From Hydrogenophaga sp. (lineage in GTDB: Bacteria > Pseudomonadota > Gammaproteobacteria > Burkholderiales > Burkholderiaceae_C): a stretch of DNA of 64,000 nucleotides. Made by a program: the position numbers and the translations under genes. The DNA lies in assembly GCF_019635465.1 (NCBI RefSeq), contig NZ_JAHBZK010000008.1, positions 1 to 64,000 on the forward strand. Reading direction: 5' to 3'. Numbering within the stretch: the first letter of the stretch is position 1; every line of letters starts with the position of its first letter. This document shows, in pieces, positions 54,427-61,534 of this stretch. The notes under the pieces are model-generated. The model saw nothing but the letters and a program-made list of their open reading frames with translations. It ran no database searches and was not told the origin of the DNA.

Positions 54427-55425
54427 ATGACGAACTTCCAGACCTGCTTTCACATGAAGGCGCGAATTGCGGCCGCATTCCTCGGCGCCCTGACCCTGGT
54501 CGGCCTTCCGGCTACTGCACTGGCGCAGGCATTCCCCACTCAGCCGGTCAAGCTCGTTGTGCCATTCCCTCCCGGCGGCACCACCGACATCCTGGCGCGC
54601 CACTTGGCCAAGGAACTCCAAGACCAATGGGGTCAGCCAGTGGTCGTTGAAAACCGGGCTGGCGCCAGCGGCACCATCTTCTCGGATCAGCTCGCACGCA
54701 TGCCGGCAGATGGCTACACGCTGATGCTGACTGCAACCCATCACGTCATCAATCCGGCGCTCTACAAGAACCTCAAATACAACGCGCGCACGGATTTCAC
54801 GCCGCTGGCCCAGGTGGCTTCGGTTCCGAACGTGCTCGTCGTGCACCCGTCCTTCCCGGCCAAGAACGTTGCCGAACTGATTGCCTATGCCAAAGCCAAT
54901 CCGGGAAAGGTCAATTTCGGTTCGTCCGGCACCGGTGGCGCCAATCACCTCTCCGGCGAACTGTTCAAGGCAATGGCCGGCATCGAAATGCTGCACGTTC
55001 CCTACAAGGGCGCGGCCCCTGCGTTGAACGATCTGCTGGGTGGGCAGATTCCAGTGATGTTCGACTCTGTTCCCGGTGTCCTGCAACACATCCAGGGTGG
55101 TCGACTGCGCGCCCTTGGCGTTACCACCTTGAAGCGGTCGTCCGCCCTGCCTGACGTTCCCACCATCGACGAAGCCGGACTGAAAGGCTTCGAAGCCACT
55201 GCGTGGTTTGGGCTCTACGCACCGGGCCATATGGCGCCACCACTTCGCGACAAGCTGTCCAAGGACGTGTTGGGTGCACTGCAAAGCCCAGCCATCCGGG
55301 CGCAGTTCTCAAGCCTTGGCGCCGAACCCGGCACGATGCCCCAGGAAGCCTTCGCCACATTCGTCGACACCGAACTCACGAAGTGGGCCAAAGTCATCGC
55401 TGACGCCAAAGTCAAGATCGACTAG
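54427..55425 (+). CDS. Bug-family tripartite tricarboxylate transporter receptor
   Basis: The 332-aa periplasmic receptor has a signal peptide (about residues 1-33, cleavage near ALAQA). The Bug pattern is clear: FPTQPVKLVVPFPPGGTTDI, VVVENRAGASGTIFSDQLA, GYTLMLTATHHVINPALY, and ligand loops such as GSSGTGGANHLSGELFK. Bug proteins bind carboxylates for TTT permeases, or act as sensors when the membrane genes are absent, as here. GGAG lies seven bases before the ATG. An ATG at 54454 is a less likely start. Confidence 0.92.
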   Translation: MTNFQTCFHMKARIAAAFLGALTLVGLPATALAQAFPTQPVKLVVPFPPGGTTDILARHLAKELQDQWGQPVVVENRAGASGTIFSDQLARMPADGYTLMLTATHHVINPALYKNLKYNARTDFTPLAQVASVPNVLVVHPSFPAKNVAELIAYAKANPGKVNFGSSGTGGANHLSGELFKAMAGIEMLHVPYKGAAPALNDLLGGQIPVMFDSVPGVLQHIQGGRLRALGVTTLKRSSALPDVPTIDEAGLKGFEATAWFGLYAPGHMAPPLRDKLSKDVLGALQSPAIRAQFSSLGAEPGTMPQEAFATFVDTELTKWAKVIADAKVKID

Positions 55426-55434
55426 GAGTGATCC

Positions 55435-56688
55435 TTGCTCGACAGCACGCAAAACGAGCTCGCAGGGGCTGGCGCTCTCTCACACATCAGGGTCCTGGAC
55501 CTTTCACGCATCCTGGCAGGTCCCTGGTGCACACAGAACCTTGCCGACATGGGGGCAGAGGTCATCAAGGTTGAACGTCCGGGCGTTGGTGACGACACCC
55601 GCTCCTGGGGGCCACCCTGGGTGCGTGACAACGAGGATGGCGAGCGACGCGATTCCACCTATTTCGCTGCGGCCAACCGAAACAAGAGGTCCATCACGCT
55701 CGACATCTCAACGCCGCAGGGCCAGGACATCGTGCGGCAGCTGGCCGCACTGAGCGACGTGGTCGTCGAGAACTACAAGATCGGAGACCTGCGTCGCTAC
55801 GGTCTGGACTACGAAACCTTGGCGAAGGTCAACCCGAAACTGGTGTACTGCTCGATCACGGGCTACGGCCAGGACGGTCCAAGTTCGCACAAGCCGGGGT
55901 ACGACTTCGTCTTTCAGGCCATCGGCGGCTTGATGAGCATCACGGGCGAGAGAGACGACCTTGCCGGTGGCGGGCCCCAGAAGGCCGGCATCGCCATTGC
56001 CGACGTCATCACAGGCATGTACGCCACCATCGCCATCCTCTCTGCGCTGCATGGCCGAACCGTGTCTGGGCGAGGGCAGTACATCGACATGGCACTACTT
56101 GACTGCATCGTTGCGCTGGGTGGCAACCAAGTGACGGGATACTTTGCAACGGGCAAGGCGCCCGGTCGCTATGGCAACGCCCACGCCAGTCTGGTGCCTT
56201 ACCAGGTCTTCGCCGCCAGCGACGGCGAAATCGTTGTGGCGGTCGGCAACGATAGCCAATGGCAGCAGTACTGCATCGCCATCGAGCGACAGGATCTGGC
56301 CGATGACCTGCGCTGGTCCAAGGTGACAGGTCGCATCGTGGGCAGGCAGCAGCTGGTGCCGGACCTGGCGCGCACGATGCTCACGCGAACCTGTGCCGAC
56401 TGGATGACCCGACTCGAGGCACGAGGCGTCCCTTGCGGGTCCATCAACAACTACGAACAGGTATTTGAAGACGAGCAAGTCCGCCATCGAAACATGCGGG
56501 TGGACATGAACCGGCCCGATGGCAGTACCGTGTCCACGATCGCCAGCCCCCTGCGACTGTCGGACACGCCGCCCGTCTATGACCGGGCGCCACCATCTCT
56601 TGGAGATTCCACGGACGCTGTGCTTGCCGAGCTGCTGAAGCTTTCCGCAGAGGATATTGCAAGGCATCGCCTCGAAAAGATCATCTGA
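55435..56688 (+). CDS. CaiB/BaiF-type (class III) CoA-transferase
   Basis: The 417-aa protein has the family beginning HIRVLDLSRILAGPWCTQNLADMGAEVIKVERPGVGDDTRSWGPPW. The Asp that carries the acyl group in the family is in the DVVVENYKIGDLRRYGLDY to GQDGPSSHKPGYDFVFQAIGG region. It ends with the usual GSINNYEQVFEDEQVRHRNM. It swaps CoA between carboxylates, activating a substrate for the upstream hydratases. The start is TTG at 55435, with AGGAG six bases upstream and 9 bp after the Bug stop. Confidence 0.9.
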   Translation: MLDSTQNELAGAGALSHIRVLDLSRILAGPWCTQNLADMGAEVIKVERPGVGDDTRSWGPPWVRDNEDGERRDSTYFAAANRNKRSITLDISTPQGQDIVRQLAALSDVVVENYKIGDLRRYGLDYETLAKVNPKLVYCSITGYGQDGPSSHKPGYDFVFQAIGGLMSITGERDDLAGGGPQKAGIAIADVITGMYATIAILSALHGRTVSGRGQYIDMALLDCIVALGGNQVTGYFATGKAPGRYGNAHASLVPYQVFAASDGEIVVAVGNDSQWQQYCIAIERQDLADDLRWSKVTGRIVGRQQLVPDLARTMLTRTCADWMTRLEARGVPCGSINNYEQVFEDEQVRHRNMRVDMNRPDGSTVSTIASPLRLSDTPPVYDRAPPSLGDSTDAVLAELLKLSAEDIARHRLEKII

Positions 56689-56709
56689 CGCGCTTCGCTG
56701 ACGCCACCC

Positions 56710-57027
56710 TCACCTGACCTCGGCGATCACCTGTCCCAGCGCGTTGTCCACCACCAGCGGGGTCTCGAAGTAGGTCAAGGTGGGTTCACTCCCGTAGCTC
56801 GCCCGGATGCGTTGGCGCCAGGCTTCGTTGTGCGCGGCCTCGGCAGCGGCACGGTTCTTCCAGAGATAGAAGGCCCCGGCAATGCCGTTGGCCGGGTCGT
56901 AGATGAAGGTTTTGCGGATCAGGTCGGCCTCGCGCTGCCAGCGCGGCGCGACCTCGTGCATGCCGGCCACCACGGCTTCGCGCGTGATGCCGGGCGGGAG
57001 GGCGAACTGGACGAACTCGGTGATCAT
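56710..57027 (-). CDS. YdhR-like / antibiotic biosynthesis monooxygenase-fold protein
   Basis: The 105-aa protein resembles the small ferredoxin-like dimeric fold of YdhR proteins (MITEFVQFALPPGITREAV, APRWQREADLIRKTFIYDP, GAFYLWKNRAAAEAAHNEAW). Function is unknown in most members. I start at 57027. It converges with the CaiB gene. Confidence 0.7.
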   Translation of the reverse strand: MITEFVQFALPPGITREAVVAGMHEVAPRWQREADLIRKTFIYDPANGIAGAFYLWKNRAAAEAAHNEAWRQRIRASYGSEPTLTYFETPLVVDNALGQVIAEVR

Positions 57028-57091
57028 GCGGTGGCCTTGAACAACAGCGGGACGGCCATCATACGAACCCGATTCGTTACGTGCACCAAGC

Positions 57092-57123
57092 AAAAGGCCC
57101 GCACCATCGCCGGTGCGGGCCTT
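57092..57123 (-). terminator. intrinsic terminator after phoX
   Basis: A 12-bp stem (AAGGCCCGCACC / GGTGCGGGCCTT) with a 6-base loop lies 20 bp after the phoX stop. The minus-strand RNA continues with TTTTGC. It also isolates the YdhR-like gene. Confidence 0.85.
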
Positions 57124-57142
57124 CTGTCTCAGCGCCGATCGA

Positions 57143-59074
57143 TCAGGTACCGATCACGCCGCCGTCGTTCTTGGTGATGACGATGGTGGCCGAACGCGGG
57201 CGCGCAGCACCGCCTTCGGGCCAATGGCTGTTGCCACCTTCACCCGGGTGCTGGATGTTGATGAACATCGTCTTGCTGTCGGGCGTGAACGTCATGCCAG
57301 TCACCTCGCATTCGACCGGGCCCACGAAGAAGCGGCGAATCTCCTTGGTGGTGGGGTTGGCACACAGCATCTGGTTGTTGCCCTGGTTGGCGTAGTTGCC
57401 GGCGTTGCTGTAGTTGCCGTCGGTCTGGATCCACAGGCGACCGGCGCTGTCGAAGCCCAGGCCGTCGGGGCTGTTGAAGGTGTTGTTGGCGTTGACGTTG
57501 GACGAGCCGTTGTTGAGCGAGTTGGCCTGCGTGATGGTGGGGTTGCCCGCCAGCACGAACAGGTCCCACTCGAAGGTCAGCGCAGTCGGGTCACCGCCAG
57601 CTTCGCGCCAGCGGAGGATCTGGCCGTAGATGTTGGCGGTGCGCGGGTTGGCGTCGTTGGTGGTTGAGCGACCCGAGTTGTTGGTCAGCGTGACGTACAC
57701 CTCCTTGGTGGTGGGGTGCACAGCCACCCACTCGGGGCGGTCCATGGGCGTGGCGCCCATGGCGTCGGCGGCCAGACGGGTGTTGACCAGGATTTCGGCC
57801 TGCGACGCGTACGCGGCCAGCGCGGGGTTGGTGGTGGTCATGGGCATCCATTCGCCGGTGCCCATCATGTCGCCGGTGGTTGCGCCGTCGTTGAACTTGG
57901 CCACGTACAGCGTGCCGCTGTCGAGCAGGTCGCGGTTGTTGGCGATGTTGCCTTCGATGTAGGTGCCGGTGCTGACGAACTTGTAGATGTAGTCGTTGGC
58001 CTGGTCGTCACCCATGTAGACCACCACGCGGCCATTGGCGGCAATCGCGTAGGCGGCGTTCTCGTGCTTGATGCGGCCCAGCGCGGTGCGCTTCTTGGGC
58101 GTGGAAGCGGCGTCGAAGGGGTCGATCTCGACGATCCAACCGAAGCGGTTGGCTTCCTTGGGTTCCTTCTGCCAGTCGAAGCGGTCGAAGTACTGCTCGT
58201 ACTTGCGCGAGGTGGTGCCGCTGCTCAGGCCGTAGCGCGTCTGGTTGGTGTCGCGCGTGGTGCCGGGGCTGGCGGTGTTGGTGGTACCGAAGTACTGGTT
58301 GAAGTTCTCTTCGCAGGTCAGGTAGGTGCCCCAGGGTGTCCAGCCGTTGCCGCAGTTGTTGAGCGTGCCGTACACCTGCGTGCCGGTGGTGTCGGCGGTG
58401 GTCTGCAGCAAGGCATCGGCCGCGGCCGGACCGGTCAGCTGCATCAGCGTGTTGCCAGTGATACGGCGGTTGTAGCTGGAGTCGACGACGATGTTCCACA
58501 CACCCGCGGTGCGCTTGATGTGCACCACGGCCACGCCATGGGCGTTGAGGTCCTTGTTGGCGTCGTCAAGGCTGTCGACCACGCCGTTGGTGAACAGGTA
58601 GCCCACGTTGGTGTATTCGTGGTTCATCACCAGCAGGCCTTCGTCGCTTTTGCCGTTGATGGCGAAGTAGTGAATGCCGTCGTGGTTGTCGCCCATCTGG
58701 CGGGCCTGGGCAGCGGCGTCTTCGCTGGCGTCGCCGGCCCAGGTCGAACCCGCACCGGTCGAGAACAGCGGCGTGCCCCAGGGGGCCAGCACGCTGGCGC
58801 TGTAGCCCGCAGCGATCTTGACCTCGTCGGTGGTCGAGACGGGGATCGCAGTGAAGCCGAGCAGATCGGTGGCGGGCGCTGGTGCGGGCGCAGCAGCATC
58901 GCCGCCACCACCGCAGCCACTCAAGCCGGCGGAGAGGAACGCCACGGCAGCGGCGCCCACACCGGTCTTGAGCATGAAGCCGCGGCGGTTCACGGCACGT
59001 TCAACCAGGCGCTGGAAGTGCTCGTTGGCGCTCGGGTTGGTGGGCAGGTCTTCGCTGTCGACAAGGTGAGTCAT
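57143..59074 (-). CDS. phoX: PhoX-family alkaline phosphatase, Tat-exported lipoprotein
   Basis: The 643-aa phosphatase has a twin-arginine signal (Arg30-Arg31 in AVNRRGFMLKTGVG), then a hydrophobic stretch and a lipobox ending at Cys54 (AGLSGCGGGGD). It is therefore probably lipid-anchored, unlike many soluble PhoX proteins. The mature part has PhoX motifs: YFAINGKSDEGLLVMNHEYTN, GWTPWGTYLTCEENFNQYFG, RFGWIVEIDPFDA, DRPEWVAVHPTTKEVYVTLTNN and NSPDGLGFDSAGRLWIQTDG. The enzyme releases phosphate from organophosphates using calcium and iron. A PHO-box-like repeat is 56 bp upstream of the ATG. Confidence 0.93.
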   Translation of the reverse strand: MTHLVDSEDLPTNPSANEHFQRLVERAVNRRGFMLKTGVGAAAVAFLSAGLSGCGGGGDAAAPAPAPATDLLGFTAIPVSTTDEVKIAAGYSASVLAPWGTPLFSTGAGSTWAGDASEDAAAQARQMGDNHDGIHYFAINGKSDEGLLVMNHEYTNVGYLFTNGVVDSLDDANKDLNAHGVAVVHIKRTAGVWNIVVDSSYNRRITGNTLMQLTGPAAADALLQTTADTTGTQVYGTLNNCGNGWTPWGTYLTCEENFNQYFGTTNTASPGTTRDTNQTRYGLSSGTTSRKYEQYFDRFDWQKEPKEANRFGWIVEIDPFDAASTPKKRTALGRIKHENAAYAIAANGRVVVYMGDDQANDYIYKFVSTGTYIEGNIANNRDLLDSGTLYVAKFNDGATTGDMMGTGEWMPMTTTNPALAAYASQAEILVNTRLAADAMGATPMDRPEWVAVHPTTKEVYVTLTNNSGRSTTNDANPRTANIYGQILRWREAGGDPTALTFEWDLFVLAGNPTITQANSLNNGSSNVNANNTFNSPDGLGFDSAGRLWIQTDGNYSNAGNYANQGNNQMLCANPTTKEIRRFFVGPVECEVTGMTFTPDSKTMFINIQHPGEGGNSHWPEGGAARPRSATIVITKNDGGVIGT

Positions 59075-59129
59075 GGATTTCTTTCGGTGGGGTTGATGGA
59101 ATGAACCGCCGCGAAGGCTAGGCAGCCTG

Positions 59130-59147
59130 CGTGAAAGAAACGTGAAA
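59130..59147 (-). promoter_or_regulatory. PHO-box-like direct repeat upstream of phoX
   Basis: On the minus strand TTTCACG-TTTC-TTTCACG: two identical 7-mers with an 11-bp period, the layout of PhoB sites (CTGTCAT-N4-CTGTCAC). It fits PhoB control of phoX. The 7-mers differ from consensus at two or three positions. Confidence 0.5.
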
Positions 59148-59216
59148 CCCCGCCGTCGAAACGGCCCACTGCGCCGCACAGCGCCGCTGTCACACGCACG
59201 CCATGAACACCTGTGC

Positions 59217-60449
59217 TCAGATCGCGAGCGAGGGACGCCAACCGTCCGTGGCGGCACCGCTCCAGCCGGTCGTGCGCAGAAAGATGTCTTCGACCTGCCG
59301 CGCGATCTGCTGCCAGTCGAGTTGCGCCACCTGTGCGCGCGAGCGCGCCGCCGCCGCACGCACCAGCGCTGGCTCATGCGCCAGGGCCGCGGCCTGTTGC
59401 GCGAAGCCCTGCGCATCGTCCACCGGCAGCAACCAGCCGTTGTGTCCGTTGTGCACCCAGTCGCCGGCGGCGGCGGTGTCGAATGCCAGCACCGGCAGTC
59501 CGCTGGCCAGTGCTTCGATGGTCACGTTGCCGAAGGTCTCGGTCAGGCTGGCAAAGGCAAACAGATCGGCGCTCGCGAAGTGTGCGGCCAGGTCTTCATC
59601 GCGGCGCATGCCGGCAAACAAGGCCTGAGGGCAGCGCTGCGGCAAAGCGCTGCGTTGCGGTCCATCACCCACGAAGACCAGCTTCACATTGGTGCGCACC
59701 GAACGCATGGCCTCGTAGGCACGGATCACAACCTCGAGATTCTTCTCGGGTGCGAGCCTGCCCACCGCCAGCATCACCAGCGTGTCGCCGTCGGCGCCCC
59801 AGCTGGCGCGCAGCGCGTCGTTGCGTCGATCGGGGTTGAAGCGTTGCGTATCGACCCCACGCGCCACCACCTGCACGTTCTGAAAGCCAATGGCCTGCAG
59901 TTCGCCGCGCAAGGCCTGCGTGGGCACCATGGTGCAGCGCGTGAGGTTGTGGAACTTGCGCAGGTAGGCCACGATGGGCGTCTTGAGCCAGCCCACGCCG
60001 TAGTGCTGGCTGTAGGCGTGGAAGTTGGTTCTGAAGTCCGACGTCACCGGCAAACGCAAGCGCCGTGCGGCCTGCAGCGCCGACCAACCCAAGGGGCCCT
60101 CGGTAGCGATGTGCACCAGGTCGGGCCGGTGCAATGTCCACGCACGAATCAATGAACGCTTGCCCGGCAGCCCCAGCTTGAGTTCCGGATAGCGCGGAAT
60201 GGGCATGCCACGCATGAGCAGTTCATGAAAGCCCACGTCCGCGCGCGCAGCGTCGTCGCGCTTCTGGCGCGGTCGGATCAGTTGCACCTCGTGGTTGCGC
60301 GCACACAAACCCTGCACCAGACGCGACAGCGTGAGCGACACCCCATTGATCTCGGGTGGCCAGGTCTCGGTCACCACCGCCAGCCGCAACGAAGGGCGGG
60401 CCGCGGGAAAGGCTTCGACAAGGATGGCATCGGCATTGACGTCGCTCAT
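59217..60449 (-). CDS. GT4-family glycosyltransferase
   Basis: The 410-aa GT-B enzyme has the N-terminal RLAVVTETWPPEINGVSLTLSRLVQGL and a middle GRLAPEKNLEVVIRAYEAM. The donor-site SLTETFGNVTIEALASGLPV (E-x7-E) is present, as in mannosyl- or glucosyl-transferases acting on lipids. The start is ATG at 60449. The nearby phosphate-regulated phoX raises the possibility of a glycolipid made under phosphate limitation, which is only an inference. It is divergent from the DUF962-like gene. Confidence 0.85.
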   Translation of the reverse strand: MSDVNADAILVEAFPAARPSLRLAVVTETWPPEINGVSLTLSRLVQGLCARNHEVQLIRPRQKRDDAARADVGFHELLMRGMPIPRYPELKLGLPGKRSLIRAWTLHRPDLVHIATEGPLGWSALQAARRLRLPVTSDFRTNFHAYSQHYGVGWLKTPIVAYLRKFHNLTRCTMVPTQALRGELQAIGFQNVQVVARGVDTQRFNPDRRNDALRASWGADGDTLVMLAVGRLAPEKNLEVVIRAYEAMRSVRTNVKLVFVGDGPQRSALPQRCPQALFAGMRRDEDLAAHFASADLFAFASLTETFGNVTIEALASGLPVLAFDTAAAGDWVHNGHNGWLLPVDDAQGFAQQAAALAHEPALVRAAAARSRAQVAQLDWQQIARQVEDIFLRTTGWSGAATDGWRPSLAI

Positions 60450-60516
60450 GCGCGCATGGTCGGCGCGCTTCGCGGCAACTTCGTGACAACAAGTCGGGCT
60501 TGTGACGATCGAATGC

Positions 60517-60548
60517 CGCGGTGGTGACAGCGCCACGATGTCACCGCG
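60517..60548. promoter_or_regulatory. nested palindrome between divergent genes
   Basis: GGTGACA-N9-TGTCACC (60523-60545) lies within CGCGGTG ... CACCGCG (60517-60523 and 60542-60548). It sits 68 bases from the glycosyltransferase start and about 95 from the DUF962-like start. It resembles a dimeric repressor site, with no assigned regulator. Confidence 0.35.
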
Positions 60549-60643
60549 TTTTCACACATCGCTTTCAACAATGCGCGAGCCCGATCCCATCGGCCAGCGC
60601 CGGCGGCCATCGCCCCGGCTCCCATTGAAGACGGAGAGCTGCC

Positions 60644-61246
60644 TTGAACGACTTTCTCAAGACCCTGGAAACCCAGCGCTGGGACGACCACCGCTACTAC
60701 CACCACAGCCGCATCAACCAGTCGCTGCACCTGCTCAGCGCGGTCAGCTTCCTGGTGGCCTATGTGATGCTGTGGTTCGACCCCGTGATCTCGGCGCTGA
60801 TTGCCTGGCTGGTGTCCATGACCTCGCGCCAGGCCGGTCACTTCTTCTTCGAGCCCAAGGGCTACGACCACGTGAACCAGGCCACCCACGAATACAAGGA
60901 AGAGATCAAGGTGGGCTACAACCTGCGCCGCAAGGTGGTGCTGATGAGCCTGTGGGCGCTGGCACCGGCCCTGGTGTGGATCGACCCGACCGTGCTCGGC
61001 CTGTTCGACGCCCACCACGACAACCTGGGCTACATCCGCAAGGTCGGCACGCTGTGGCTGGGCCTGGGCGTTGGCGGCCTGCTGTTTCGCACCATCCACC
61101 TGTTCTTCCTGCAGGACGTGAAGACCGGCCTGGTATGGGCGACCAAGATCCTCACCGACCCGTTCCACGACATCAAGCTGTACCACAAGGCGCCGCTGTT
61201 CCTGCTCAAGGGTCAGTTGATTGATCCCGGGGTCGGTCACCGCTGA
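60644..61246 (+). CDS. DUF962/Mpo1-like membrane protein
   Basis: The 200-aa protein has three to four hydrophobic spans and His-containing motifs near the membrane (HHSRINQSLHLLSAVSF, SRQAGHFFFEPKGYDH and RTIHLFFL). These resemble the DUF962 family, whose yeast member Mpo1 is a 2-hydroxy fatty-acid dioxygenase. It starts with TTG at 60644, preceded by GGAGAG. Function in bacteria is unknown. If the yeast parallel holds, it would alter fatty acids in the same neighbourhood as a lipid-type glycosyltransferase and psd. Confidence 0.7.
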   Translation: MNDFLKTLETQRWDDHRYYHHSRINQSLHLLSAVSFLVAYVMLWFDPVISALIAWLVSMTSRQAGHFFFEPKGYDHVNQATHEYKEEIKVGYNLRRKVVLMSLWALAPALVWIDPTVLGLFDAHHDNLGYIRKVGTLWLGLGVGGLLFRTIHLFFLQDVKTGLVWATKILTDPFHDIKLYHKAPLFLLKGQLIDPGVGHR

Positions 61247-61309
61247 TCCGTTGTTCGCTGGTTGCGCCTCGCGCACGCTCGCGAGTTCGAGGTACACCAC
61301 TCCGCGACT

Positions 61310-61496
61310 GTCCCCCGGCCCTGCTGCGCAGGGCCTCCTCCTTTATGTCGCTGCGTGGCGCACCCCGCACTCGCGAGCTGAAGTGACCAATGGGCGAACA
61401 CCCTGCACCGAATGCCAACGAGTGGTGCGGTGATCGGGGTGTCTGATGTAGCGAAGTAAAGGAGGAGGATCGGGCTGCAAGCCCGATCCGGGGGAC
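61310..61496. repeat. 187-bp nested inverted-repeat element
   Basis: The ends GTCCCCCGG (61310-61318) and CCGGGGGAC (61488-61496) are inverted. Directly inside each end is a hairpin: GGCCCTG-CTGCG-CAGGGCC (61317-61335) on the left, and GGATCGGGCT-GCA-AGCCCGATCC (61467-61489) on the right. Further inward, 61334-61352 and 61450-61468 are inverted over 19 bases with two mismatches. No ORF with coding character lies in the 288-bp gap. It looks like a non-autonomous repeat. Confidence 0.7.
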
Positions 61497-61534
61497 ATGA
61501 GCGGAATCAGATGCCCCGGTCGCCGTGCCACGGA

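Noticed and set aside
61247..61309. tRNA-like GAGTTCGAGGT segment in the 61-kb gap
   Set aside because: No acceptor stem or anticodon arm can be built around it.
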